Part shown: positions 21,801-33,800 of the stretch, piece by piece
How positions within the stretch are numbered: position 1 is the first letter of the stretch
Layout of the letters: each line of letters opens with the position of its first letter
DNA from: Limnephilus marmoratus
Taxonomy: Eukaryota > Arthropoda > Insecta > Trichoptera > Limnephilidae
DNA: 64,000 nucleotides
Direction: 5' to 3'
Assembly (NCBI GenBank): GCA_917880885.1
Contig: OU862908.1
Location: 10,080,501-10,144,500, forward strand
Program-made: the position numbers and the translations under genes
The notes under the pieces: generated by a model
Database searches by the model: none
Seen by the model: the letters and a program-made list of their open reading frames with translations, nothing else
Told to the model about the DNA's origin: nothing

Positions 21801-24800
21801 TCCCCGGTGGCAATCTGTGAAAGGTAGCGTTTATTTGTTGCACCGGGGACATGTACATTGTTAAAGGAAAAACATTATACTATAGTATAATTTATAAAAC
21901 AACTATTTGGTAATTTATACCTAAAAAACAAACATAATTATCTTTTCACTAAAATTAGTCACTGGCGGCATTTTGAGGCCAGAAATTTCAGGTGAAATTT
22001 CCAAGAAATGACCACGAAATGTAAAGGATGCCACCAGCGATGACTTTTGATGAAAGATAATTTGAGGGTGCGAACACGTCTGTTAAAGTGTGTTTTGACC
22101 AAAGATATTCAAATACAAAAGAGATTTTCTATGATGTCCTCGCGACATCATAGAATATCTCTTTGATTAACAATATAGTTTGAATACGGAAAGACTTCTT
22201 TAAAAAAAATATAATAAGCAATGACTGTTGAATGAAACACTAGTATACATTGAATTATTTGGCGGGCAGGAGATAAGCCGACGTAGCTCAGGGGTCAGAG
22301 CATTTGACCGGAAATCAGAAGGACACGGGTTCGAGTCCCGTCGGCGGCATGTATCTTTTCTCGGAAGATTTTTTCAATGTAGATGAGTGTTTCAGGCTGA
22401 TAATTATTGCTTATAATAAGAATTCTTTCATTTAATTTAACATTCGTTTAGATTATTTGTTAATTTAATTTATTCGTTAATTGTAAACAATATCGGCGAC
22501 ACCCGGAAGCGCAGTCCCACCTAGTAAAAACTGTGGGTAGCACATCTCTTATATTTTTGATTTTGACCATTTTAAAATACCTTTTTGTAGGCCGACCTAT
22601 TACTACAGATACTCCCAAAGGGTACCTGTAGTTTGGGGCCTATGGATTGACAATCTCATTTCAATGGAATAAACATAAATATTTTATTAAAATGTTTAAT
22701 GTAAAAACGCATTAGAACCTAATAATTCACATTTCTGTTTTTTTGTTTTAAATTATGAAATATTGGTCTTTATAAATTCAATTTCGTATGACTTTGGGGG
22801 GCAACTTTGGCATTTTTTTGTGAATTAATTATAAATTATGTAATAAAAAAAATAAAAACTATTTTTGACAAAACAATATTATAATAAACTAAATTTTTCC
22901 CATACATGATTACAAAGATCTAAACTAATTTTATTTGTAACCTAGGTAAGGTAGATATTTGTGTCTCAGATCTAAACTAATTTTATTTGTAACCTAGGTA
23001 AGGTAGATATTTGTGTCTCAGATAAACAAATCTGATTTTAATTTATATGGGACACAAATTTTTCTTAAAGTATAAATGAATATTAAATTTCATGGGAATA
23101 TCTTTTCAATAACTTTTTGAAGGTCCTTAATACATCTAAAGGAAACATGAAACAGAACAAGACACAGAAAAATAAAAAGGTAACGCTTGAATCTATTTAT
23201 TTTTCTGGGTCTTGTTTTATTTCATGTTTCATTTAGATTTATTAGTATTAATTATCTTCTTCTTCAATGATTAATCTAACATTGATGATGGAATGACCTT
23301 AAAAAAGTTATTAAAAAGATATTCCAATGAAATTTTATTTTGTTTATAATTAAAATTGAACCCAGTTTTTTAGTTATTTATGAATAGTTAAGATGTGGAT
23401 GCATTATTTGAGCAAGGTTTACACAAAGAATGATCATGTGAAATATGTTTTATTACGGTTTTAAAAAGTATTACTGGTCAGCGAGATGAGATGAAAAAAT
23501 ACACCGCGTGAAGCTGACATCAGCTAATTTGAACACAGCCTAAAGGTTAATGGAGCCGATATATTGATCAGGAATTGATGTACTGATTGTTGTGTTGTGT
23601 TGCAGGTGACAGCTAACGGGGTGACGGTGGTGGACATGCGCAGCCTGGGAGGCGACTCGGGGCGCTCCAGCCCAGGCTCCGGGGAGCAGCAGGTGGCCGT
23701 GGTGCAGTCGGGGGAGGGCCAGCACTACATCGCCGTCACTGGTAACAACACTCCTCCATTTACCTATTACAACTGTATATAGTTCCCCTAACTAACACGG
23801 GCTAACGAACTAGCAAAGAAAGGGTCGAGAGCACCACTTGCGGGATCCGAACCGGCCGTAGGAGTAGCAGTTTGCCACACCAAATTACTTATTGAGAGGT
23901 TGGTCAAATCCCTGCACCAGAAGGAATGGGAGAGGGCACCTGGAATGAGGCCATCCAAAGTACTCATAATGACGGACCAGAGAACTACTCGAAATGGACA
24001 GAAACTCGCTGAGGGAACTGGTAGGACTACTAACGGGACACTACCATCTCAGGAGACACATGCAGCTATTGGGAGTGGAAAGCGCCAATAGATGTAGAAA
24101 ATGTGGAGAGGATGAAGAGAATCCAATTCACTTACGGTGCCAATGTCCTGCCCTGGTGGGAACTAGGCTCAGATACCTGGGGAGACACACTGTAGAACCA
24201 GAAGACTTAACCACATATCCAACGACAACTCTGGTGAACTTTAAAAGAGACTAGGTTATTGTTAAAGGATTGAGGCAAAATGGGAGATAGCACAATGGGC
24301 CTATGGCCTAACTGCTCACGGGAACTAGTCGTAAACCGTCTCCGCAAAAAAAAAAAGTAACACAATTCCTAAAATATTATTCATATTTTCAATAGGAGGG
24401 ATGTTGGGGTGTTTCAACTTTGATTGATTTTCACATTTGTTTGAAATATGACAGATGTTGAAACACCCACACCTATGCTTAGAACAAGGGGTAGAAAATC
24501 TAATCATCTGGCCTAAAATACTATTATGTAAGTGCCACCTGAATCCTAACTGTAAACCTCCATGCTTCAAAATATATATGTCTTTGGCTAGAACAAAATA
24601 CATAAATTTTGACTAAATAATATACATTGTGTAGTGTAGACCATCACAATGAAGTTTCTTAACCACTCATTTGCCGCTTGTGCGCCGGCGTGTCCTGATT
24701 TTGACACGCGATTTTGACCCTTATGTATAAAGAAAGTGTATGAAGAACACGGTCAGAATCGCTTGCTCTATTATCGCTCTTTACCATAGAGAAAACCGCA

Positions 24801-27800
24801 ATTCGCTTGGTTACTCCATATAATTTATATTAATGATTTACCGGAGCGCGGGAACGTGCGCAGTTCTTGCGCATGCGCGGGAAAAATTCTTTGGTCTTCA
24901 ACTTTGACCTTTCTATGTACGAAATTTCTCAAGGACGCTGTCAGAATCGCCGGACATTGGGTGTCATGGCTGCCGCTTTTTGCGAACGCTAATTGGTTAC
25001 AACCAACCCCATTTACTCCCGGCATTCAACGAGTTAAAAGTGGCTTATTGGTTACTTAACTTAATGCAACCTTCCAACAAGAAAAGGTTCCCAACCCCTG
25101 GTCTAGATACTGATCACTTTGTACAAGAAACATTGAGTGGTTTAATTTGAGACCGCACTACTTATTTGCGCAATCATTTTATTGTAATTTTATATAACTA
25201 TTGTATTTATGAATGAAGTGCTGGTATTATAATGTCTGATTTAATGCTGCAAAGGAACTGTTTCTCCGTCTTACGCTCCTCTTACAACTGCCATTTCAGT
25301 AGGTGAGTACAAATCGAACAAAAAACACTAAAACTATTATAAAATACTAGCTGGTACCTGGCATGCAGGGCTGGGCAAAATACATGCTTTGTTGTAATTG
25401 AAATACAAATTACAAAATACTTTTTCGCATGTATTTAAAATACGAAATACAAAATACTTTCAAGTCGTGTATTTGAAATACAAAATACAAAATACAGTAT
25501 TTTAACCATTTTTTAATTTCAAATACAAAATACAAATTACAAAATACATTTGGTTTTGGAAGAACCTGTGGTTGCAATAAATTATCGTAAGTGCCCTTAT
25601 GTAAGGGTGCGTTTCCATAGACAGAGCTGAGAACAAAGCTGAGCAGAGTGAAACAGAGACATGCAAAAATTGACCAATCGTATTGTTCAGAAGACACATC
25701 TCGTCTCCGCTCCACTTGTAAAGTTTTGTGGTATTATCTTAGGTGTTAGATAATATTAATTATTATTATAAAAACACTAGCTGGTTCCCGCCATCCGTTG
25801 CAATGCCATATTCAAAGAAATAAATTGTTTCTCCCTGCATGTTCTTTCCCGGGCGTCCCCATTCCCCTCCCGCATCCCCTTCCCCTCCCGCATTCCCTTC
25901 CCCTCCCGCGTTTCCCTTCCACCTTCCCTGCCTACACTTTCTCCTCTCCAGCTCCCCCGTCCCGCCGACCCCCCTCCCGCGTTCAATACATATATTCACT
26001 ACCAGTACAGTTCACTTCAGTTTTCAAACAACTCGCATGCCAGCTATTACAATTTTTTTATTCAAATTTTTGTTTTTCACATAATAAAAACTATTCATTT
26101 TTGTATATTGTAAGAACAGTCAATCAAATCAGATACCTAACATGGGTACCTATTTAAAATATCTATAATTTCAAAAATCCATAGACAATTCTTTTGTTAC
26201 AAAAAGCAACTGCCTGCTTAATTCAATTTCATCAAATGCGCGAACTGTCAAACGTGCGAAGTTAAAATAGTCATTAAGTTTTCTGAAATTATCCAATTTT
26301 CTGCTTAATTTTTCTATCCGTAAGAATTTTCTATAAAGTATTAGAAAACTTTTTTAAAAAATTAACGAAATAGGTAACGTCGTTCTGAAGTTATGGAGTG
26401 ACCAAGGGAATCAAGGATTCATTTATATATATATATATATATATGTATATATGACATTTGTATAGCGCAATTTTGTGTTATTTCACTCCCAGTGCCCTCT
26501 ACAGTTAAAAATAATCTAGTATTTAGTCAAATTATTCCTGTACCTAGTGCTTAATGATACAAAAATGTACAATACAAAGCAATGACAAGTACAATATAAT
26601 TTGATACAAAATGTACAATAACAGTGCTATTATAGTACGAGACAATAATAATAACTAGCATGACATAAAAAAAATGTACAATACTATTATAAAGCAATGA
26701 TAAGAGAACTACAAATAATCATTAGTAAGAGTGCTATAGCACAGGAAAATAGGACAATAGTACAGGATCCTAGCGTTTTTAGCCTATGTATTATCTATGT
26801 CAGTTTATTTTTCATTGTCATTATTAAGATTGCTAAATGTATTTGAAAATGTATTTTGAAGCCATAAGTATTTGAAATACAAATTACAAAATACCTCAGC
26901 AGCAGGTAATTGAAATACTAATTACAAAATACATTTTTAGGAAGTAATTGAAATACAAATACAAAATACGTATTTGTAATTCAAATACGTATTTCAATTA
27001 CATGTATTTCAAATACTGCCCAGCCCTGCTGGCATGCATTGCAATGCCATTCAAAGAAATAAATTGATTCTCCCTGCATGTCCTTTCCCGTGCGTCCCCG
27101 TTCCCTTCCACCTTCCCTGCCTTCTTCCTCCGTCGTCTCTTTCCTCTCCGCGAATCCCCCCTTCTCCCTGTCTTTCCTCCCTGCCGCTAAAATATATGAA
27201 ATACACACATTTTCGGTTATACAAATTTCATAATGCCAGAGCTTACCATTATATACAGCCTATGTTACTCACTGATAATGTAGCTTTCTATTGGTGAAAG
27301 AATTTTTTAAAATTGATTTAGATGTGAAAGCGTAACAAACAAACACACTCACTTTCGTATTATTTATAATATTAGTATGGATGTATGACATCAGGTATCA
27401 CTGATACAAGTATGTAAATAATATAGTGTATGTGCACAACTGCATACACATGAGGGTCAATCAATAAGTACTCGTATTTGAAGACCGGTGGCATTGTTGA
27501 CGGAAGTTAACATTACCGTTGTGTACTGCCATCGTCATACTAAAATTAAGAACGTTTTATAGGTTAGTTTTTATTTGGCAGCCAGTTTTATCACATGTGT
27601 TTCTTGTTTCTCAAAAAAATGGAAAAAGATCAACATCGATCCGTAATTTGCTTTTTATTTTTGGATGGAAAAACATGTGAAATTATAAAAGCAAAGTTGG
27701 ATGCTGTCTCTGAGGACCCTTCACCGTCTGTGACAACCGTGAGATATTGGTTCAAAAATTTAAACGTGGTTATACATCTGTCTTTGATGAGGATCGGCCA

Positions 27801-30800
27801 GGCCATCTGGAAGTCGTGGTTGTTGAGGAAATCGTTAAAATGTCCATGACATGATTCTAGTTGATCGCCGAACTAAAGTGCGCAAAGTAGCAGAGAAAGG
27901 TGTCGGCCCGATGGGTGCCGCGTTTGCTCATGGCGAATAAAAAGTAGATAACCCACCAGCACATACAACAATTATGACTACGAATGCTGATGTGCCCGCC
28001 ATACTTGCCCGATCCCTGTGACTTCTTTTTGTTCCCCAACATGAAAAAATGGCTCTGGGGAAAAAAATCAGCTCAAATGAGTGAGTTATCGCCGAAGTTT
28101 GACAAATCGTATTTTTTGTAGGGGTTTTAAGAAATGACGGGTATGTTGAGAAAAGTGTATCGGCCTAAGAGAAGATAACGTTGAAGAAAATAAAAATTGT
28201 GAAAAACTTGTATCTTCATTCCTAACACGGGTACTTATTGATCCACTCTTGAACCTTAGAACCTTATTAATACTGACAGCCGTCAGCAGTAATCATCCCC
28301 TATTAGTGTGATCTCAGTGTTTAGTGGTGCAACATGATACCTGGCACCCTCCGCCATTGAAATGGAGCGGCAACAGGTTGTGTTAGACCCGGAGGACGGC
28401 ACGTGAGATACATAATAGGTGCTCGGGGGGGGGGGGTGCCTCTCACAATGGCTAGCTGGTGGCATACACCTGTAATATTAAATCAGGGACCCCCTGCATT
28501 ATACCCCTACTGCCCTGTAGATACTCACCCCATGGGGAGATGTAATAATGTAATATAGAAGCCCTTCACTAATTAATTGCCGCATCAGTTACCTGCTTTG
28601 TTTGATGCGCAGTACACTTGCAACATGCTTGACGGATTATCTCAATTATATTCTTTGGTATCAGGAAGGAATCCTTAAATTCGTTTCATTTGAAAGCCTG
28701 TCTGAATCGAAATTGATTTATTATGTAATCGTTTGCCGATGAAACTGAGCGCCTAATTTATCTATTTAAAGTCGTTTAACATAATTTTTTTAGTTGTTTA
28801 ACGTAATTATGATATACACTGATATCACTCACCCCTATGAGTTTAACCGTTAGCGGAATTGTGGTATCCCAGTGACAAAATAATTATACCCTAGTGTAGC
28901 AGCGTCTTTTAAAAATAACACATATATATTGAAGTAACTAATACTGCCAAATGTTTGCTGCTGTCAAAAACTTGAATAACATCATATTTAGTGACATTTA
29001 TGTCATTCAGTTCAAAATTATGTAGTAAAAAAAAGTCAAAAGTTCCATTAAGGGCTAAGGTGGTCGAAGTATGTAGTATACTACTCCAAAGATTTAAAAA
29101 AAATTGTGTTTAGATATGTACTTGTATAATGTTTAACACTGAAAAAACTTGTTCAAAAATATAAATATTTTTTGAGTGAGTATAATATTACATGATGGAC
29201 AATGATCAGTTAAAAGAGCACCCTTATCTCCAAACTAGTTGTATAGAAGGGGGGCATTGGGTGTATTTCATTAATAAAGGATTTTTTCACCTGAGTTGGC
29301 AGAGGGGTGATACTTTATCTCCCCACGGCTACCTGCAGGGGGGGAAGGGGGGGGCTTGTTTGTTGCTAAGGATTATCTTCTCTCCATATCGAGAGCAACA
29401 ATACACACCCCTATTTAGTGCCAACCAAAAAGCATTCGACATAATGCATCTTTATTGAGTATTCACAAGGCAGATTGTGACGGTTTTGAAAAGGCCAAAC
29501 AAAACTTGCTTTGAAGTTATATTCACTTTGATCTCATGTTTATAAGGAGCAAATACTTCTTATATAATATATTTGTGAATTTTATTTTTTACATTGACCA
29601 AAATTGCTTACCACAAATAACCAAAATTACATATGCACCAGGAGTGTAAAATAAATTAAATATTTTTTTTTATCAAAATATTTAAACAAAAATTAAATAC
29701 TGTTTAACTTTAAAATTATTAACCTTATAATGAAAGATTTATACTGAAAACATGGTTAAATAGAAAGAGTTATTTATTTATTAAATTTTTAATAAAATGT
29801 TTCAAAAACTGCATTTTACAATAAATTTGTATATAAATGCCAAGCGTCTGCAGTAATTCCAATATTTTTCAATTTTGTATGTAATATTGTTGCCATTTAA
29901 AGCTTTATTAATATAATCTGCATCGACCCTTCGTTGAAAACAAGCATAGTTAATCTGCAATCTTAACAAGGCATTTACCTGCCAGAAAACATAATATCCG
30001 TAACGGGCGAGCAAAGATCAATTTTCCCCCCTCCCTATAAGGGTGGGGTGGGAGGGTGTTGGGGGGGGGAGGGGCAGGAGCAGCGGCGGCTCGCTCCTGT
30101 TGCTATCCAGTCTCTGCGTGACAGTCGTCCGGGTAACATCCCCAAAGGTCCGTTCTCGGAAGGAACTCATTTCTCTCCCGTGTTCCCGTCGCAGCAGCCT
30201 GGGGTGTTTCCATGGAGATGGCATGCTATAGACAACCGTATTCTGCGAGTGCGTATATATTTTGGCTTTTATCCGACCCGTGACAAAACACTTTCTCTGT
30301 GCACGCCGCCCCCACCTCTTTTCACACCTTTACATTCCGCTTTCCGGAAAATATGCCTACACTTAGATACATTTCTGTAGTAAACATTCGTTACTCTAAA
30401 TCCTGACTGCATGTCCAATGTTGAGCTCTCAAGTGATTTAATTATTTTTTTGAATTTGTATCGGGTTTTGTCTATGTGGTTTTTTTTGTCACCTTGAAAG
30501 TATTAGACCTTATAAAATCAGGGGTGTGGCTATTTGCAGTGTTTGTATTGATTAAAAAACCTACATTTTGTTAATATTTGTGATTATTGTGTTTTTGTTA
30601 TTATTGCATACTCCAGTCCCAAGAAGTTTTTCTCACAGATTGATTCTTTAAAATTGATTCAACTGATTTCTGTTGTACAGTAAAAGCAGAATAACAAGTT
30701 TTTCGGTTTTTCAATCCTTGAAAACTGAAATTAAAACATGACCTTGTCTGGAACCCATCAAGGTTTTCCCACGTACAAAGTGTTTTCCTAGTACCTTGAA

Positions 30801-33800
30801 ACATTATAAGAGAGTTCACTATATTACAATAATATCATTTTATAGTGATAATTTAAAAAAATCTATTATTAATAAAAGTAAATAATGTTACAGGAGTGAA
30901 GAGAATCAATACATGAAGATGATCTCATTAGAAATTCTTCTACATTTCTTTTTATCCCAAACATTTGAGATCACCACTCTTTATTAGTCTCCCATGAGTA
31001 GTGACGAGTCCTATTCTATTTTGGGATGTAAACCAGTGTTTGATGAGAGTGTGTTGTTGGTTTTCAGGTGACGGGGGTGGCGTGGGCTACCATGTGCAGT
31101 ATGTGGAGTCCCAGGAGCTGTATTCACAGCCCCAGCAGGGGCCCAGCCAAATGTAAGTGGGAAACATATTTGAAGGAGAGCTACTTTTTCTGCAGTCTCG
31201 GATTTAAAAATTATGACTAACATAATTATCAACTTGTGTATTCCAGGGCCTATCCTGTATACACGGTTGGCGAAGGGGCGTCAAACTACAACGGCACAGG
31301 TCCAGGAGGTCAGTGGTATGCAAGCTCGGGCAGCGGCGGGGGCCAGCAAGCCTCGCACCACTACCTCATCTCGGGAGGCCCCGCTGAAGAGGCCGTGGGG
31401 CCCATGCAGCGCTCTTCCCCCCAGACAGTGGCCGCTGTGAGTTTAACAAACATCCTTTTCTCCCGAGTGCTTGCGGTGACAGCTTTTAAAGTGCCTAACC
31501 CAACCTGTGTTGCCGAGATACCGTGCCACTCAATATTTATCTGAACACCCCTAACTGTCACTGTGGGTAGTCATTTTAATGGTGGAATTAATGCCTACTG
31601 GCAATTGCTTTTAACCAAATTTTTTTAATTCACTGTATATTCAATGGCGTACTGCCTCGTACTTAAACGAATTCTCATCAAGTGGGGAAGGGATGTGGTA
31701 GGGAAGGGAGTTGAGGTGAGGTGAGGGGGCAGTGGAGTATGTGCTGGTGGGAATAGATTGTTTTTTTAGTTTTTACTTGAAGGTGGCAAAGAAGGCACCC
31801 CCTTAAGCATCTGTTCAGTAATGCAATATTTGGAAAAAGAGCCACAAAATGTGTTACATTTACACTAAAATGTATTACCCGCGCATGGCGCATGCTTATT
31901 TACTCAATAGTAATATATAGCAGTAAACAAAGGTGTTTCCCAGCGAGTCAGCTTTTCACAAAACATTCTGTTGTCTGTTGAGTTGCGAAAGCCCACTAAA
32001 GGGAAACACCAGGAGGCCTGCGACGGAGACAACTCTTTAAAGGGGTAATGAGTAATGATTAATGATGCATGGTACTCTTGTAAGGTATAAATAATAATAG
32101 TGCTTCCTTTGCATCTAGTAACTTCAATACATCTACTTTCTTTCTCCCTGGCTTTTAACACATTTATTTGGAATGCTACTTACTATGTAATATTTATTAG
32201 TCATCCATAATATTATTAATTATGTACAGCTTTAGTTAACAGAAGCATGTTATAGTGCATTACAAAGAAATGTGTGACTGCGTTGGATTCACAGTTGCGA
32301 TTGAACAAGCATTGAGCTGTGAGGCCGACAATTTGTCTTGTACCATGTACTAACCCATGTTGTGTGGCTTGTGCCTTCCTTGTGGTGTGTGGTTTAGGAG
32401 GCGAGTTACCTGGGGGCCCAGGGAGGGCAGGGGAGCCCCGAAGAGGGCCGCGAGGGGGCTGGAGCCGCACACGCCGCCCGCAGCTCGCCCGCCACTGTAA
32501 GTCAGTTCACAGTAAGTCATGTCCAACAACAAACAACCAACCAACACTTAGCGTGCATGCCCTCTCATCCGCTTACATTGTAGAGCTCGTTGTAAGATTT
32601 ATATATAAATCCAAAACTACATGCTACATTTATATTTGTATTGATATCCTGTTAAAACAAACATTTTATTTTGACTTAACATATTCGCCGCCAATTGGAG
32701 TTTGAATGTAATCTTAGGGCCGGCTTCGCTCATTGGTGAACTTTCCCTTGTTGTCAATGTTCGCCAATTTCTTTTTCTTTTGCCATAAAGGCGGCGGTGA
32801 ATGTGTCAAGCCTTTATTATTATTAATATCTCTTTCCTTGATTTTACGCAGCTAAACTTTTCCCTTATGTCAACCTACACAATATTATCATATTCGCTTT
32901 GGCACTCTAAAACTAGACAATCACCTGAAGCCCTGTTCACATAATAATATGTTTGTCGCTGTGACTATTTTGTCTTGCAACTTTTCGATTTCACATAATC
33001 GGCTGCATTTGCTTGTCAGATTGACCCCCACTGTGTAGAAAATTACATAATAACGCAATATTGTGTCACTTAAACTATTGTCAATCCTTATACAGTGGAA
33101 GATGCTATTAGTATCACCCTGGTGTAAGACCACCATACAGAATTGAAACGTCGCTGAAATTGACTTTAGCCGTGTTTGGTTCTGAATAGCCAGGTACTTA
33201 CCTCTCCCCCATCTACTTACCCTACGCCTCATATACCATCTGGGGATGTCTTAGTCTCACTGGCTGCAGACAAATGGAACTCTTGTGCAGTATTTACATT
33301 AAAAAAAAATTCAATAATTCGAAAGAGAACAGTGGGCCCTTGCGAAAATCGATAAAGCAATGAAGTCCACAAAAGTGGACTAGATCGCGCAAAAAAGCCA
33401 TTCCGAGTTGCTCACTCATTTATTTTTTAGTATTTGAAATGAAACTTCTTGACAAATTTAGGCACTAAATTATTCTTTATTTTAGTTATGACATTTTAAA
33501 ATTTGCTGATGAATATTTCCCGGGTTTTCGAAAATTTGTATGTACTTAACTTGATACATTTCTATATTATGTTTTATATTAACATTGTTATGTCAAACTT
33601 ATCGTTTACCACTTCTATTAGTATAAAAATTATAAAAATACATTGTACATTGCAAACACTATTGACAAATAACATCTGACCTTCGCAATAATAACTCTTC
33701 GCAACCGGCAAAATATTTCCGAATTGTGACGGCTTACACAAGTAAAGCTCTTAGTGAAGATCCCGTAGATCTGGGCTACTGGTTGAGACTCGTGCGCCTG

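Larger units (their letters stand above)
25347..27381 (-). mobile_element. Helitron, interrupted by a hAT element
   Basis: Minus-strand 5' end TCCATACTAATATTATAAAT at 27381 and 3' end CTAG at 25350-25347, with A before and T after: exactly the Helitron A|T insertion pattern. 25366-27028 is a later hAT insertion. The remaining Helitron is about 370 bp with no Rep/helicase, so non-autonomous. It lies in RFX intron 3. Confidence 0.8.

Noticed and set aside
24825..25059. ORFs duplicated at 58177-58432
   Set aside because: They lie in both copies of a TTAA MITE and are not conserved as protein by any visible codon pattern.
25766..26157. Proline- or glycine-rich protein ORFs
   Set aside because: They come from the pyrimidine-rich CCTTCCC tract of a Helitron fragment; the same happens at 26981-27297.
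30018..30380. Proline-rich ORFs as an extra RFX exon
   Set aside because: GC-rich, but no acceptor/donor pair fits the phase between exons 3 and 4, and those two already join perfectly.
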